A stretch of 14,995 nucleotides of DNA from Alloiococcus sp035301245 (GTDB lineage Bacteria; Bacillota; Bacilli; Lactobacillales; Carnobacteriaceae_A). This document shows, piece by piece, positions 7,872-14,927 of this stretch (the stretch's first letter is position 1; each line of letters starts with the position of its first letter). A program made the translations under genes and the position numbers. The notes beneath the pieces were generated by a model. It searched no databases. It had not been told where the DNA came from and worked only from the letters and a program-made list of their open reading frames with translations. The stretch lies in the NCBI GenBank assembly GCA_035301245.1, contig DATGUS010000052.1:1-14995 (forward strand). Direction: 5' to 3'.

Positions 7872-7928
7872 GATGGTCTTATTAAAAATGATGATTTTGC
7901 TATTTAATCACAAAGGAGTATAATAAGT

Positions 7929-8279
7929 ATGGAGATGATGAACATGAAAGTACTTTTTATCGTTCTAAATAGTGAAGACCATTTGGATGACTTACTAATT
8001 AAGTTTGATAGTTCAGGAATTCACGGAGGAACAATTGTCAATAGTTTAGGAATGGCTCAGGAAATGGTGGATCACTCACAAGGTGCAACCTTTAATTATA
8101 TCAGAGGTATGATGAGTGGGGGACGTCCGCAAAATAAAACAATCTTTCTAGTATTACCAGCTGAAAAATTAGACACAGCCAAGCAATGCGTTAGGGAAGT
8201 CGTAGGCGACTTAAATGGCGATAATATTGGTATTATGTTTGATTTTACAATTGATAATGTAGAAGGATTGACTAAATAA
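7929..8279 (+). CDS. PII-like (nitrogen-regulatory P-II superfamily) signalling protein
   Basis: This 116-residue protein has the length and pattern of a PII-like trimeric ferredoxin fold. Strand 1 is MKVLFIVLN (residues 6-14), followed by a helix, then the GGTIVNSLGMAQ strand, a loop corresponding to the T-loop around residues 42-66, and an NKTIFLVLP strand. A second helix and the final GIMFDFTIDNVEGL segment complete it. The canonical PII signatures (uridylylated tyrosine loop, TGKIGDGKIF-type B-loop) are absent, so this is a PII-like branch and not GlnB/GlnK. AAAGGAG (7912-7918) favours the ATG at 7929, though ATG 7944 would also give a complete domain. Its stop codon overlaps the antiporter start (TAATG), implying coupled translation and a role in regulating that transporter. 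The effector (nucleotide, bicarbonate or other) is unknown. Confidence 0.75.
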   Translation: MEMMNMKVLFIVLNSEDHLDDLLIKFDSSGIHGGTIVNSLGMAQEMVDHSQGATFNYIRGMMSGGRPQNKTIFLVLPAEKLDTAKQCVREVVGDLNGDNIGIMFDFTIDNVEGLTK

Positions 8280-9451
8280 TGATGATGTATTATATTGCCG
8301 TTTTAATTTTGGGTGGGCTTATTTTTTCACGTATTTTGTCTAAAATAAACTTTCCGAACGTGACAGGTTTTTTAATTGGCGGGATTATTATTGGTCCATC
8401 TGTTTTAGGTCTGTTACCAAGAGAAGGTGTAGAAAGTTTAGCGTTAGTATCGGAGATTGCCTTAGCATTTATTGCGTTCTCGATTGGCTCCGAAATGGAC
8501 TTAGCTGTTATTAAACGCTTAGGAAAACGTATCGGCTTGGTTACGATTATGGAAGCTTTGGGTGCCTTTGTTGTAGTCTTTCTTGGTGTCTATGTGGTCA
8601 CTAAACAAGTTCCGTTTGCATTACTGTTAGGTAGTATTGCTTGCGCGACTGCGCCTGCAGCAACATTAATGGTCATTCGTGAATATAAAGCAAAAGGGAA
8701 ACTCGTCGATCTGCTTATGCCAGTCGTTGCGTTAGATGATGCGGTATCAATTATCATATTCGGAGTGGCATTATCGATTGCGACAAATATCCTTAATGGT
8801 TCAGGCTTAAACATTATGAATATGTTGGTACTACCTGGTGCAGAAGTGATCTTCTCGGTTATTCTCGGTGCTATTGGCGGAGTTCTCTTCACATATCTTT
8901 CAAAATATATGAAAACAGACAATGAACTTCTATCATTTACAATTGCAACAATCTTCCTTTTAAGTGCGATCGCGAAATGGTATGATCTTTCAGGGTTAAT
9001 TACATTGATGGTAACCTCATTCGTTGCGACAAACTTAGGTATCGACTCAAGAAAATCCACCAGTTTAATTGACAGAATTACACCACCAATCTTTATGTGT
9101 TTCTTTGTTGTGTCTGGTGCAGACTTACGACTCAGTAGCCTAAGCGCAGTAGGTATCGTTGGTGTTATCTATGTTGTTGGACGCGTCATTGGTAAAGTCC
9201 TAGGTACATCAGTGTCAACTCGAATGAGTGGTTTCCCAGATTATATTCAAAAATATCTTGGATTGACGCTTGTGCCCCAAGCAGGGGTTGCGATTGGTTT
9301 AAGTTTAACAGCGAGCCAAACGTTACCGGAACCTTATGGCTTAATGATTCGTACGATTATTTTGGGTTCAACCATTATTTATGAACTGATTGGTCCGATG
9401 GTTGCAAAATATGCCTTGACTAAATCAGGCCAGATCCAAGAACAGCACTAA
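8279..9451 (+). CDS. CPA2-family cation/proton antiporter, membrane domain only
   Basis: This is an integral membrane Na+ or K+/H+ exchanger of the KefB/NapA (CPA2) type. Its 390 residues are nearly all hydrophobic segments, about 12 by eye. The TAPAAT motif at 124-129 fits the unwound transport helix. The acidic pair D153-D154 (ALDDA) corresponds to the ion-binding aspartates of NapA-type electrogenic exchangers; Kef channels have Q-D here. The protein stops shortly after the last membrane helix (SGQIQEQH), with no RCK/TrkA domain. Three consecutive ATG codons begin at 8279, with AGAAGGA (8261-8267) upstream. The start overlaps the stop of the PII-like gene by one base, so that protein may supply the missing cytosolic control. 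The cation cannot be assigned from sequence. Confidence 0.9.
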   Translation: MMMYYIAVLILGGLIFSRILSKINFPNVTGFLIGGIIIGPSVLGLLPREGVESLALVSEIALAFIAFSIGSEMDLAVIKRLGKRIGLVTIMEALGAFVVVFLGVYVVTKQVPFALLLGSIACATAPAATLMVIREYKAKGKLVDLLMPVVALDDAVSIIIFGVALSIATNILNGSGLNIMNMLVLPGAEVIFSVILGAIGGVLFTYLSKYMKTDNELLSFTIATIFLLSAIAKWYDLSGLITLMVTSFVATNLGIDSRKSTSLIDRITPPIFMCFFVVSGADLRLSSLSAVGIVGVIYVVGRVIGKVLGTSVSTRMSGFPDYIQKYLGLTLVPQAGVAIGLSLTASQTLPEPYGLMIRTIILGSTIIYELIGPMVAKYALTKSGQIQEQH

Positions 9452-9487
9452 ATCAATTTTAATACCAATTTACTTTAAAAAATATAC

Positions 9488-9535
9488 AAAAAGAGCTAAT
9501 GAGAGAGTTTAACATATTCTCCATTAGCTCTTTTT
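9488..9535. terminator. Bidirectional terminator between the antiporter and DUF2188 genes
   Basis: AAAAAGAGCTAATG (9488-9501) and CATTAGCTCTTTTT (9522-9535) form a perfect 14-bp stem with a 20-nt loop. The A-run on one side and T-run on the other give a U-tail in both directions, as suits the two convergent genes. Confidence 0.9.
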
Positions 9536-9541
9536 ATGTCT

Positions 9542-9973
9542 TTAGTTTTGTTTTTTACCATCTTTGGTATATTGAATGACAGATGTACCTTTATTATCAG
9601 CAATTTCTTTGGCTCGTTTTAAAGCTTCTTCTTTCGTATTAAATGTAGCTGCTACTTGCTTAGCATCTTTAGTTTTCACAAGCCATTTTTCTTCTTCAAA
9701 GTAAACTAATACATCATTATCTAATAAATCAGGGTTCGTTTGCTGTTCATGGCTGTCTTGCTTTCTTGGCTTCTTACCATACTTGACAGCTTGTTGTTCT
9801 TCTTTTGAAGCGTTGGCTGCCCATTCTTTCGCTTGTGAAATGGAAATGGGAATCGCTTCATCATCTTCATAGCCGTTTGCCAACAAACCATTCGCAATTT
9901 CAATGGCTTTCTTCTTTATTGTACGATCTAGATTTTTATAAGCGCTCGGGTGATCTTCCATACTCCACGGCAT
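9542..9973 (-). CDS. DUF2188-domain protein, YdaT-like, function unknown
   Basis: The C-terminal ~55 residues (VLVYFEEEKWLVKTKDAKQV onward, ending VIQYTKDGK) match the DUF2188 pattern: two strands around a tryptophan, a KEEALKRAKEIA helix and a final strand. The N-terminal ~60 residues (MPWSMEDHPSAYKNL, then a helix and AIPISISQAKEWA) resemble the B. subtilis YdaT type, which I recall as a general-stress protein. The linker is rich in K, Q, E and S. I chose the ATG at 9973 (143 residues) because AGGAGG (complement of 9981-9986) lies 7 nt before it; a start at 10012 would add 13 residues but ignore this site. There is no signal peptide or membrane segment. It is transcribed alone, and its biochemical role is unknown. 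Confidence 0.85.
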   Translation of the reverse strand: MPWSMEDHPSAYKNLDRTIKKKAIEIANGLLANGYEDDEAIPISISQAKEWAANASKEEQQAVKYGKKPRKQDSHEQQTNPDLLDNDVLVYFEEEKWLVKTKDAKQVAATFNTKEEALKRAKEIADNKGTSVIQYTKDGKKQN

Positions 9974-10000
9974 TGCTACCCCTCCTAAACTTGTTTCTTT

Positions 10001-10030
10001 ATTATAACGCACATTGCTTTGAAACTTCAG
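10001..10030 (-). promoter_or_regulatory. Probable promoter of the DUF2188 gene
   Basis: On the minus strand a perfect TATAAT (complement of 10001-10006) lies 27 nt before the chosen ATG. The best -35 is a weak CTGAAG (complement of 10025-10030) at 18-nt spacing. The -10 element carries most of the support. Confidence 0.45.
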
Positions 10031-10082
10031 CTATAACACTTGAATGTATCATTAGTGCTACCCTAATTCTGTTGATAAATGA

Positions 10083-10134
10083 AGCAATCAAACCGTATAG
10101 CGGGTAACAGTTTAAATAAAATACGTTGATTGCT
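10083..10134. repeat. 9-bp inverted repeat flanking the phosphatase promoter
   Basis: AGCAATCAA (10083-10091) and TTGATTGCT (10126-10134) are perfect complements separated by 34 nt. The right arm ends on the first base of the TATACT -10 element, and the arms bracket the -35. It could be a two-site operator; chance is not excluded. Confidence 0.4.
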
Positions 10135-10139
10135 ATACT
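10111..10139 (+). promoter_or_regulatory. Promoter of the phosphatase-kinase operon
   Basis: TTTAAA (10111-10116) and TATACT (10134-10139) are separated by 17 nt. Transcription would start near 10146, about 24 nt before the ATG. Confidence 0.55.
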
Positions 10140-10169
10140 AATAAGGATAAATTAGATGGAGGTATCACT

Positions 10170-10631
10170 ATGATTAACGTATTATTTGTTTGCTTAGGGA
10201 ATATTTGTCGTTCACCAATGGCAGAAGTAGTCTTTAAAGATATGCTCGAAAAAGAAGGGCTGGCTGATAAAGTATCTGTCGATTCAGCAGCGACATCAAG
10301 CTATGAAGTAGGCAACCCAGCCCACCAAGGCACGAAGAAACGTCTTGCTGAAGAAGGGTTAAGTGCAGATGGCTTAACATCACGTCAGTTAAATGATCGA
10401 GACTTAGAAGCTGATTATATTGTGGCGATGGACAGCAGTAATATCGAAAACATTGAAGATTTTATCGATGGACGAAGCTCAGGTAAAGTAAGAAAATTAT
10501 TATCTTACGCAGGAAGAGATGACGATATCGCCGATCCGTGGTATACCGGTAATTTCGATGTCACTTATGATGATGTCGTAGAAGGCTGTACGGCGCTTTT
10601 AGAAGAGATTAAAGAAACACACTTTAATTAA
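10170..10631 (+). CDS. Low-molecular-weight protein-tyrosine-phosphatase family enzyme
   Basis: This is a cytosolic phosphatase using a cysteinyl-phosphate intermediate. The 153-residue protein starts with the P-loop signature C8-x5-R14 (FVCLGNICRSPMAE), with nucleophile Cys8 and the conserved second cysteine C13. The general acid is D122 in the DPWY motif. Length and motif order are those of a complete LMW-PTP. GGAGG (10158-10162) lies 7 nt before the ATG. It is followed after 30 nt by a fructosamine-kinase-family gene, and the two share a promoter and terminator. In other bacteria with this order, LMW-PTPs dephosphorylate ribulosamine 5-phosphates as well as phosphotyrosine. A sugar-amine phosphatase role is therefore as likely as protein-tyrosine signalling. 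No tyrosine-kinase gene is nearby. Confidence 0.93.
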   Translation: MINVLFVCLGNICRSPMAEVVFKDMLEKEGLADKVSVDSAATSSYEVGNPAHQGTKKRLAEEGLSADGLTSRQLNDRDLEADYIVAMDSSNIENIEDFIDGRSSGKVRKLLSYAGRDDDIADPWYTGNFDVTYDDVVEGCTALLEEIKETHFN

Positions 10632-10661
10632 ACAGATCATCAATGTTAGAGGAGGAGTAGA

Positions 10662-11528
10662 ATGAAGCAAGAATGGGAAAAACAACTAGACATCGATGGA
10701 ATTAAATCTATTACTCCTGTAGCAGGAGGTTCTATCAATGAAGCGTATGAGGTAACCGCTAAAGATGTAACTTACTTCTTACTCGTTCAACCGAGAACTG
10801 ACCAGTCGTTTTATAATGCTGAGGTTGAAGGGCTAGAGTTGTTTGAAAAACATGATATCACTGCACCAAAGGTTATTGACGTTGGTGAATTTAACGGTAA
10901 TGCTTATTTGCTTTTAAGTTATTTAAAAGAAGGTAGAAATGGTGATCAAGGCGAACTTGGTAGACTTGTCGCTAAGTTGCATCAAGTTCACAACGAACAA
11001 GGGAAGTTCGGCTTTGACTACGCAACAGAAATGGATGACGTCTCTTTTTCAAATGAGTGGACCGATACGTGGTATGAACAATTTATGACTCAGCGGATTG
11101 ATTATTTATACGAAAAGATTAAACAAGCAGGCTACTGGACTGAAGCAGAAACGCAGTTAGCTGATCAGGTCTATCAAATCATGTCAACGACACTAAAGAA
11201 TCACGAGAGTGAGCCTTCGCTTCTTCATGGCGATCTTTGGGCAGGTAACCGCATGTTCTTAACCGATGGTAGAGCAGCCTTATTTGACCCCGCGCCCTTA
11301 TACGGGGACAGAGAATTTGACTTAGGGGCAACCTTAACATTTGGAGGGTTTAATCAAAAGTTTTACAACGCTTATGATGAAGCTTATCCTCTAAAAGAAG
11401 GTGCCTGGGAGCGGATTGAGTATTATAACTTATATCTTCTACTCGTTCACCTCGTTAAATTCGGCAGCAGTTACGCGGGATCAGTTAATCAAAGTATGAA
11501 CAAAATTGTTCAGCAAAGTACCCAGTAA
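10662..11528 (+). CDS. Fructosamine/ketosamine-3-kinase family protein (probable ribulosamine 3-kinase)
   Basis: This kinase of the APH/FN3K superfold phosphorylates sugar-amine adducts on the third carbon, making them unstable so that the free amine is restored (protein deglycation). At 288 residues it is full length. The N-lobe carries GGSINEAY (nucleotide loop). The catalytic loop is H189-G-D191-LWAGN, and the metal-binding aspartate is D209 in FDPAPLYGDREFDL, the family hallmark. AGGAGG (10650-10655) lies 6 nt before the ATG. The upstream partner is an LMW-PTP gene and a strong terminator follows. From tested bacterial relatives the likely substrates are ribulosamines or erythrulosamines and not fructosamines; that is family knowledge, not visible here. 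Confidence 0.92.
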   Translation: MKQEWEKQLDIDGIKSITPVAGGSINEAYEVTAKDVTYFLLVQPRTDQSFYNAEVEGLELFEKHDITAPKVIDVGEFNGNAYLLLSYLKEGRNGDQGELGRLVAKLHQVHNEQGKFGFDYATEMDDVSFSNEWTDTWYEQFMTQRIDYLYEKIKQAGYWTEAETQLADQVYQIMSTTLKNHESEPSLLHGDLWAGNRMFLTDGRAALFDPAPLYGDREFDLGATLTFGGFNQKFYNAYDEAYPLKEGAWERIEYYNLYLLLVHLVKFGSSYAGSVNQSMNKIVQQSTQ

Positions 11529-11549
11529 AAATAAATATCATAATTATAT

Positions 11550-11590
11550 AACCATCAACTTTAGGTGAACACCTACAGTTGATGGTTTTT
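11550..11590 (+). terminator. Terminator of the phosphatase-kinase operon
   Basis: AACCATCAACT (11550-11560) pairs with AGTTGATGGTT (11577-11587). An inner stem TAGGT/ACCTA closes a GAAC loop, with one mismatch between the two stems. Five T at 11586-11590 complete it. Confidence 0.9.
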
Positions 11591-11598
11591 ATGTAGTC

Positions 11599-11635
11599 AA
11601 AAAGGCAACCTACCAAAACAATCAGTAGGCTGTCC
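11599..11635 (-). terminator. Terminator of manA (minus strand)
   Basis: Read on the minus strand, GGACAGCCTAC pairs with GTAGGTTGCC (one bulged A, one G-T pair) around an 11-nt loop. A run of T (complement of the A-run 11599-11603) follows. It lies back to back with the plus-strand terminator, just beyond the manA stop. Confidence 0.75.
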
Positions 11636-11676
11636 TATAACAGATAGCTTAAAAGATTTTCTAAATAAGAATTGAT

Positions 11677-12624
11677 TTATTCTGGATTGGATACAATCAG
11701 TTGAAGTGACCCTTTTAGAGTAACCTGATCTATGGCTTTTGGTAAAACAAAAGCCGAGCCTTTTTCAAGGTCGTAAGACTTATTTTCAATGATTAACTGA
11801 CCACTACCATTAACCACCGTTCCTAACGTATAATCGGACGGTGTATCCATTGTCAGTTCGCCATCAACGTCCCATTTATAAACACTGAAAAATTCATTTG
11901 TCAAGAAATGCGTGACAATAGATTCACCAATCTTCTCTTGCTTCATCGTTGGCTTTGGATCTTGGTGAGGAATTTTAGAAACAGCAATAGAGTCTTCAAT
12001 ATGAAGTTCTCGTTTATTGCCGTGTCCATCTTTACGGTCATAGTCATAAACACGGTAAGTGGTGTCCGAACTTTGTTGTGTTTCTAGGATTGTGATGCCA
12101 CCGCCAATTGCGTGGATTGTGCCATGGGGTACATAGTAAAACTCACCCGCTTTCACTGGTAGCTCACGAAGCAAATCATCCCACCGATTCTGCTCAATTA
12201 GTTCTTGGAATTCTTCTTTGGACGTTGCGTGATGTCCGTAGACGATGGTGGAGCTAGGTTCTGCTGATAAAATATACCAGCATTCTGTTTTTCCTAAATC
12301 ATTCTCATGCTCTTTAGCATACTTATCATCAGGATGAACTTGGACGGATAAGTCACTTTGGGCATCAAGAATTTTTACAAGTAATGGGAATTTACTTGAC
12401 TGTTCTAAACCAAATAGCTCAGGGTTGTTTTCGAAGACATCTTTAAAGGATTGTCCTTTAAATGACGTTGGATAAGTCACGATGGATTGGCCATTTTGAT
12501 GCCCGCTGATTACCCAAGCCTCTCCTGTTTGATCACTTGGCAAGTCAAAATTAAAGTCAGTTTTTAATGTATTTCCGCCCCATATTTTTTCTCTAAAATA
12601 AGGCTGTAAAAAAATTGGTTCCAT
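11677..12624 (-). CDS. manA: Mannose-6-phosphate isomerase, class I
   Basis: This zinc enzyme interconverts mannose 6-phosphate and fructose 6-phosphate, feeding mannose into glycolysis or supplying mannose phosphate for glycans. I chose the ATG at 12624 (315 residues, the usual Bacillus-type length) because GGGAGG (complement of 12632-12637) lies just upstream; an ATG at 12639 would add only five residues and has no ribosome site. The zinc ligands are in place: Q95 and H97 in SVQVHPDD, E114 in KTECWYIL, and H171 in GTIHAIGGG. The C-terminal half is a second cupin-like barrel (VVNGSGQLIIENKSYDLEKGSAFVLP). It is monocistronic, divergent from the symporter gene, with no PTS genes adjacent. Confidence 0.96.
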   Translation of the reverse strand: MEPIFLQPYFREKIWGGNTLKTDFNFDLPSDQTGEAWVISGHQNGQSIVTYPTSFKGQSFKDVFENNPELFGLEQSSKFPLLVKILDAQSDLSVQVHPDDKYAKEHENDLGKTECWYILSAEPSSTIVYGHHATSKEEFQELIEQNRWDDLLRELPVKAGEFYYVPHGTIHAIGGGITILETQQSSDTTYRVYDYDRKDGHGNKRELHIEDSIAVSKIPHQDPKPTMKQEKIGESIVTHFLTNEFFSVYKWDVDGELTMDTPSDYTLGTVVNGSGQLIIENKSYDLEKGSAFVLPKAIDQVTLKGSLQLIVSNPE

Positions 12625-12667
12625 GCTTAAACCTCCCATAGTTTTCGTAACACTTTATCACACACCT

Positions 12668-12696
12668 AGTATATCAAAATAAATTTTTTTGTGTAA
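12668..12696 (-). promoter_or_regulatory. Promoter of manA
   Basis: On the minus strand TTACAC (complement of 12691-12696) and TATACT (complement of 12668-12673) are separated by 17 nt. They lie about 45-70 nt upstream of the chosen ATG. Confidence 0.6.
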
Positions 12697-12702
12697 ATTA
12701 AA

Positions 12703-12722
12703 TTCAACCTCATAGAGTTGAA
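12703..12722. repeat. Inverted repeat in the manA-symporter divergent region
   Basis: TTCAAC (12703-12708) and GTTGAA (12717-12722) are perfect 6-bp half sites with an 8-bp spacer. The element sits just upstream of the symporter -10 and a few bases beyond the manA -35, a good position for a shared operator. Confidence 0.45.
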
Positions 12723-12732
12723 ATGGTGTTAT

Positions 12733-12741
12733 TGATATAAT
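12733..12741 (+). promoter_or_regulatory. Extended -10 promoter of the alanine symporter gene
   Basis: TGATATAAT (12733-12741) fits the extended -10 form TGnTATAAT exactly. No recognisable -35 lies at the right distance, as is common for such promoters. The leader would be about 30 nt, containing GGAAGGG (12764-12770) as ribosome site. Confidence 0.6.
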
Positions 12742-12779
12742 TAATCTATCGAGAACAATTTACGGAAGGGTGTTTAATC

Positions 12780-14201
12780 ATGAGTGATTATTTTGCGACG
12801 TTGGAAAGTTGGGTTTCTGCTGGTAACGAATTTCTATGGGGTCCACCAATGATGATTATTTTAATTGGATTTGGTATTTTTGCTACTATTTATTTTGGTG
12901 TTCCCCAGGTTTCTATCATTAAGATAGGATGGAACGAAACGTTTGGACAACTCTTCACACGAGAAAAAACTAACAGAGAAGGGTCAATGTCTTCGTTTCA
13001 GTCATTAGCTACCGCTATATCTGCTCAAGTAGGAACGGGTAACATTGCTGGGGTTGCTGGAGCGATTTTGGTTGGTGGACCTGGGGCAGTATTTTGGATG
13101 TGGATGACTGCTTTGGTAGGAATGGCGACAATTTTTGTAGAGGCTGTTCTTGCACAACGCTATCGTCGTACTAGAAACGGAGAACTTGTTGCCGGACCGG
13201 CTTTCTATATAAGTCAAGGATTAGCTGAAAAGAATATGGTTGTTCTAGGTAAAACGCTCGCAAGTATATTTGCTGTATTAATTATTTTAGCTTTAGGATT
13301 TATTGGCAACATGGTTCAGTCAAACTCTATTGCATCGGTTATGACAGAGGCATTTGGCATTGAACCATTGATTATAGGGATCGGCCTAGGAATCGTCGGT
13401 GGCTTAGTTTTTATTGGTGGTATGAAGCGAATTGGTAAATTTGCTGAAATGATCGTTCCAGTGATGGCCTTAATATATTTTATTTCTGCTATTTCTATAC
13501 TATTTGTTTTTAGAAGCGAAATTATTCCTACTATAAAATCAATTTTCAGTGAAGCCTTTAGAATGAAAGCAGTGACTGGTGGAGTGGCAGGTTACACAAT
13601 TCGTTCAGCTGTTCGTTATGGTGTTGCTCGAGGTTTATTCTCTAATGAGGCAGGTATGGGATCAACACCAAACTCTCATGGGGTAGCCGATGTTCCTCAC
13701 CCAGTTGTTCAGGGTTCTGTAGCTATGCTAGGTGTATTTATTGATACAATGATTGTTTGTTCAGCTACAGCCTTAACCATTCTAGTATCTGGTGCAGCAG
13801 ATCCAAACGCTGGTTATGAAGGAGCTCAGATTACTATGGAAGCCTTTAATCGTGGTTTTCCTGGAATTGGAGATAAGTTCTTAGCTATTGCACTGTTATT
13901 CTTTGCTTTTACAACTGTAATTGGTTGGTATTACTTCGGTGAGGCAAACATTAAGTATTTATTTAAATCTAATTTAGCTGTTCGTATTTATCAAATTCTT
14001 GTCATTTGCTTCATTGTTGCAGGAACTTTATTACAAATCGGTTTTGTATGGGAGTTAGCTGACTTATTTAATGGACTAATGGTTATTCCTAACGTTATTG
14101 GTCTAATTATATTAGCGACTCAAGCTAAGTCTATTCTTAAAGACTACCAAAATAAAAATACACATGACGGACTTATTCATTATGAATATCCTTATGAATA
14201 A
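12780..14201 (+). CDS. Sodium:alanine (AgcS family) amino-acid symporter
   Basis: This membrane transporter couples inward Na+ (or H+) flow to uptake of alanine, and in some members glycine or D-alanine. The 473-residue protein has about ten hydrophobic membrane segments. Family signatures are clear: SLATAISAQVGTGNIAGVAG near residues 75-95, GPGAVFWMWMTALVGMA following, and GVARGLFSNEAGMGS near residue 290, which help form the substrate and sodium site. It starts at ATG 12780 with GGAAGGG 9 nt upstream. The gene has its own extended -10 promoter and ends at a bidirectional terminator. The precise amino acid and ion cannot be read from sequence. The gene looks intact. Confidence 0.94.
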   Translation: MSDYFATLESWVSAGNEFLWGPPMMIILIGFGIFATIYFGVPQVSIIKIGWNETFGQLFTREKTNREGSMSSFQSLATAISAQVGTGNIAGVAGAILVGGPGAVFWMWMTALVGMATIFVEAVLAQRYRRTRNGELVAGPAFYISQGLAEKNMVVLGKTLASIFAVLIILALGFIGNMVQSNSIASVMTEAFGIEPLIIGIGLGIVGGLVFIGGMKRIGKFAEMIVPVMALIYFISAISILFVFRSEIIPTIKSIFSEAFRMKAVTGGVAGYTIRSAVRYGVARGLFSNEAGMGSTPNSHGVADVPHPVVQGSVAMLGVFIDTMIVCSATALTILVSGAADPNAGYEGAQITMEAFNRGFPGIGDKFLAIALLFFAFTTVIGWYYFGEANIKYLFKSNLAVRIYQILVICFIVAGTLLQIGFVWELADLFNGLMVIPNVIGLIILATQAKSILKDYQNKNTHDGLIHYEYPYE

Positions 14202-14265
14202 TAAACTTCAGGAGTATGTCGCTCTTTAATTTATAACAATTAATTGAAATAAAAGCTGTATTATA

Positions 14266-14295
14266 AAAAAGGACTGAATTTTTTCAGTCCTTTTT
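14266..14295. terminator. Bidirectional terminator between the symporter and EetB-like genes
   Basis: AAAAAGGACTGAA (14266-14278) and TTCAGTCCTTTTT (14283-14295) make a perfect 13-bp stem with a TTTT loop. A- and T-runs at the base serve both converging transcripts. Confidence 0.92.
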
Positions 14296-14329
14296 AATCT
14301 GTTGAAAGTGAATGCTAATACTATAGTAA

Positions 14330-14875
14330 TTAAGCGTTGAGATGGTTACCGTTTTCATATTGTTCTCTAAAGTTACGAATGGTACTAACATATTCCAGTA
14401 AATAATTTGAAGCGATACCTATAGCGATCCCGGATAAAATTCCCATGAAAGATAATACAGGTAAATAAAGAAGCACGGTCCAGGTTTGGGCAATAAAGCT
14501 TGCAACGAATAACTGTCCTACGTTATGCAAAATCCCCCCTGTTGCACTAACGCCGATAACACTGACTTTTGATCGGCCGACAAATTTGACAAATAGCATA
14601 CCGAGGTAGCTAAATAAAGCGCCCATAAAACTATATAAAAATGTAGAGAGTGTTCCGCCTAGTAAGGTCGTCATTACCAAACGCATCATTACAACTTTAA
14701 AACTGTCTTTTAGTGGTAAAGTATAAATGGCAATAATAGTAATTAAGTTAGCTATACCTAACTTCGCTCCGGGCGCAAAGGCAAAAGGGAAAGGTATGCT
14801 TCGCTCAGCTAATCCTAGAATGACAGCTTGAGCTGAAAGCAGTGAGATATAGATCATTTTTTGAGTACGAGTCAT
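14330..14875 (-). CDS. Gx transporter family (Hpre_diP_synt_I, EetB-like) membrane protein
   Basis: This small integral membrane protein has 181 residues and about five hydrophobic segments. It carries the family motif FAPGAKLGIANLITIIAIY near residues 32-50 and a GGILHNVGQL block near 113. The family is often labelled heptaprenyl diphosphate synthase component I, although it is a membrane protein. In Listeria the EetB protein of the flavin-based extracellular electron-transfer locus belongs to it. It starts at 14875 with AAGGAA (complement of 14883-14888) 7 nt upstream. No EetA, ApbE/FmnB, Ndh2 or prenyl-synthase gene is visible, so an electron-transfer role is only inferred; any partner must lie beyond the right edge. 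Substrate transport, for example of a precursor, is an alternative. Confidence 0.8.
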   Translation of the reverse strand: MTRTQKMIYISLLSAQAVILGLAERSIPFPFAFAPGAKLGIANLITIIAIYTLPLKDSFKVVMMRLVMTTLLGGTLSTFLYSFMGALFSYLGMLFVKFVGRSKVSVIGVSATGGILHNVGQLFVASFIAQTWTVLLYLPVLSFMGILSGIAIGIASNYLLEYVSTIRNFREQYENGNHLNA

Positions 14876-14927
14876 TTAAAACTTCCTTTATCTTACATTC
14901 CCTTATTTTGCCACATAAAAGAGAATA

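Noticed and set aside
8590..9060. Minus-strand 156-residue ORF inside the antiporter gene
   Set aside because: Antisense shadow of a strongly supported membrane protein, with no ribosome site or family resemblance.
10007..10035. Sigma-B-type promoter before the DUF2188 gene
   Set aside because: A GTTTCA resembles the -35, but no GGGTAT-like -10 lies at the right distance; the TATAAT supports sigma-A.
9805..10107. Plus-strand 100-residue ORF
   Set aside because: It overlaps the DUF2188 gene on the other strand, has no ribosome site and low-complexity sequence; a shadow frame.
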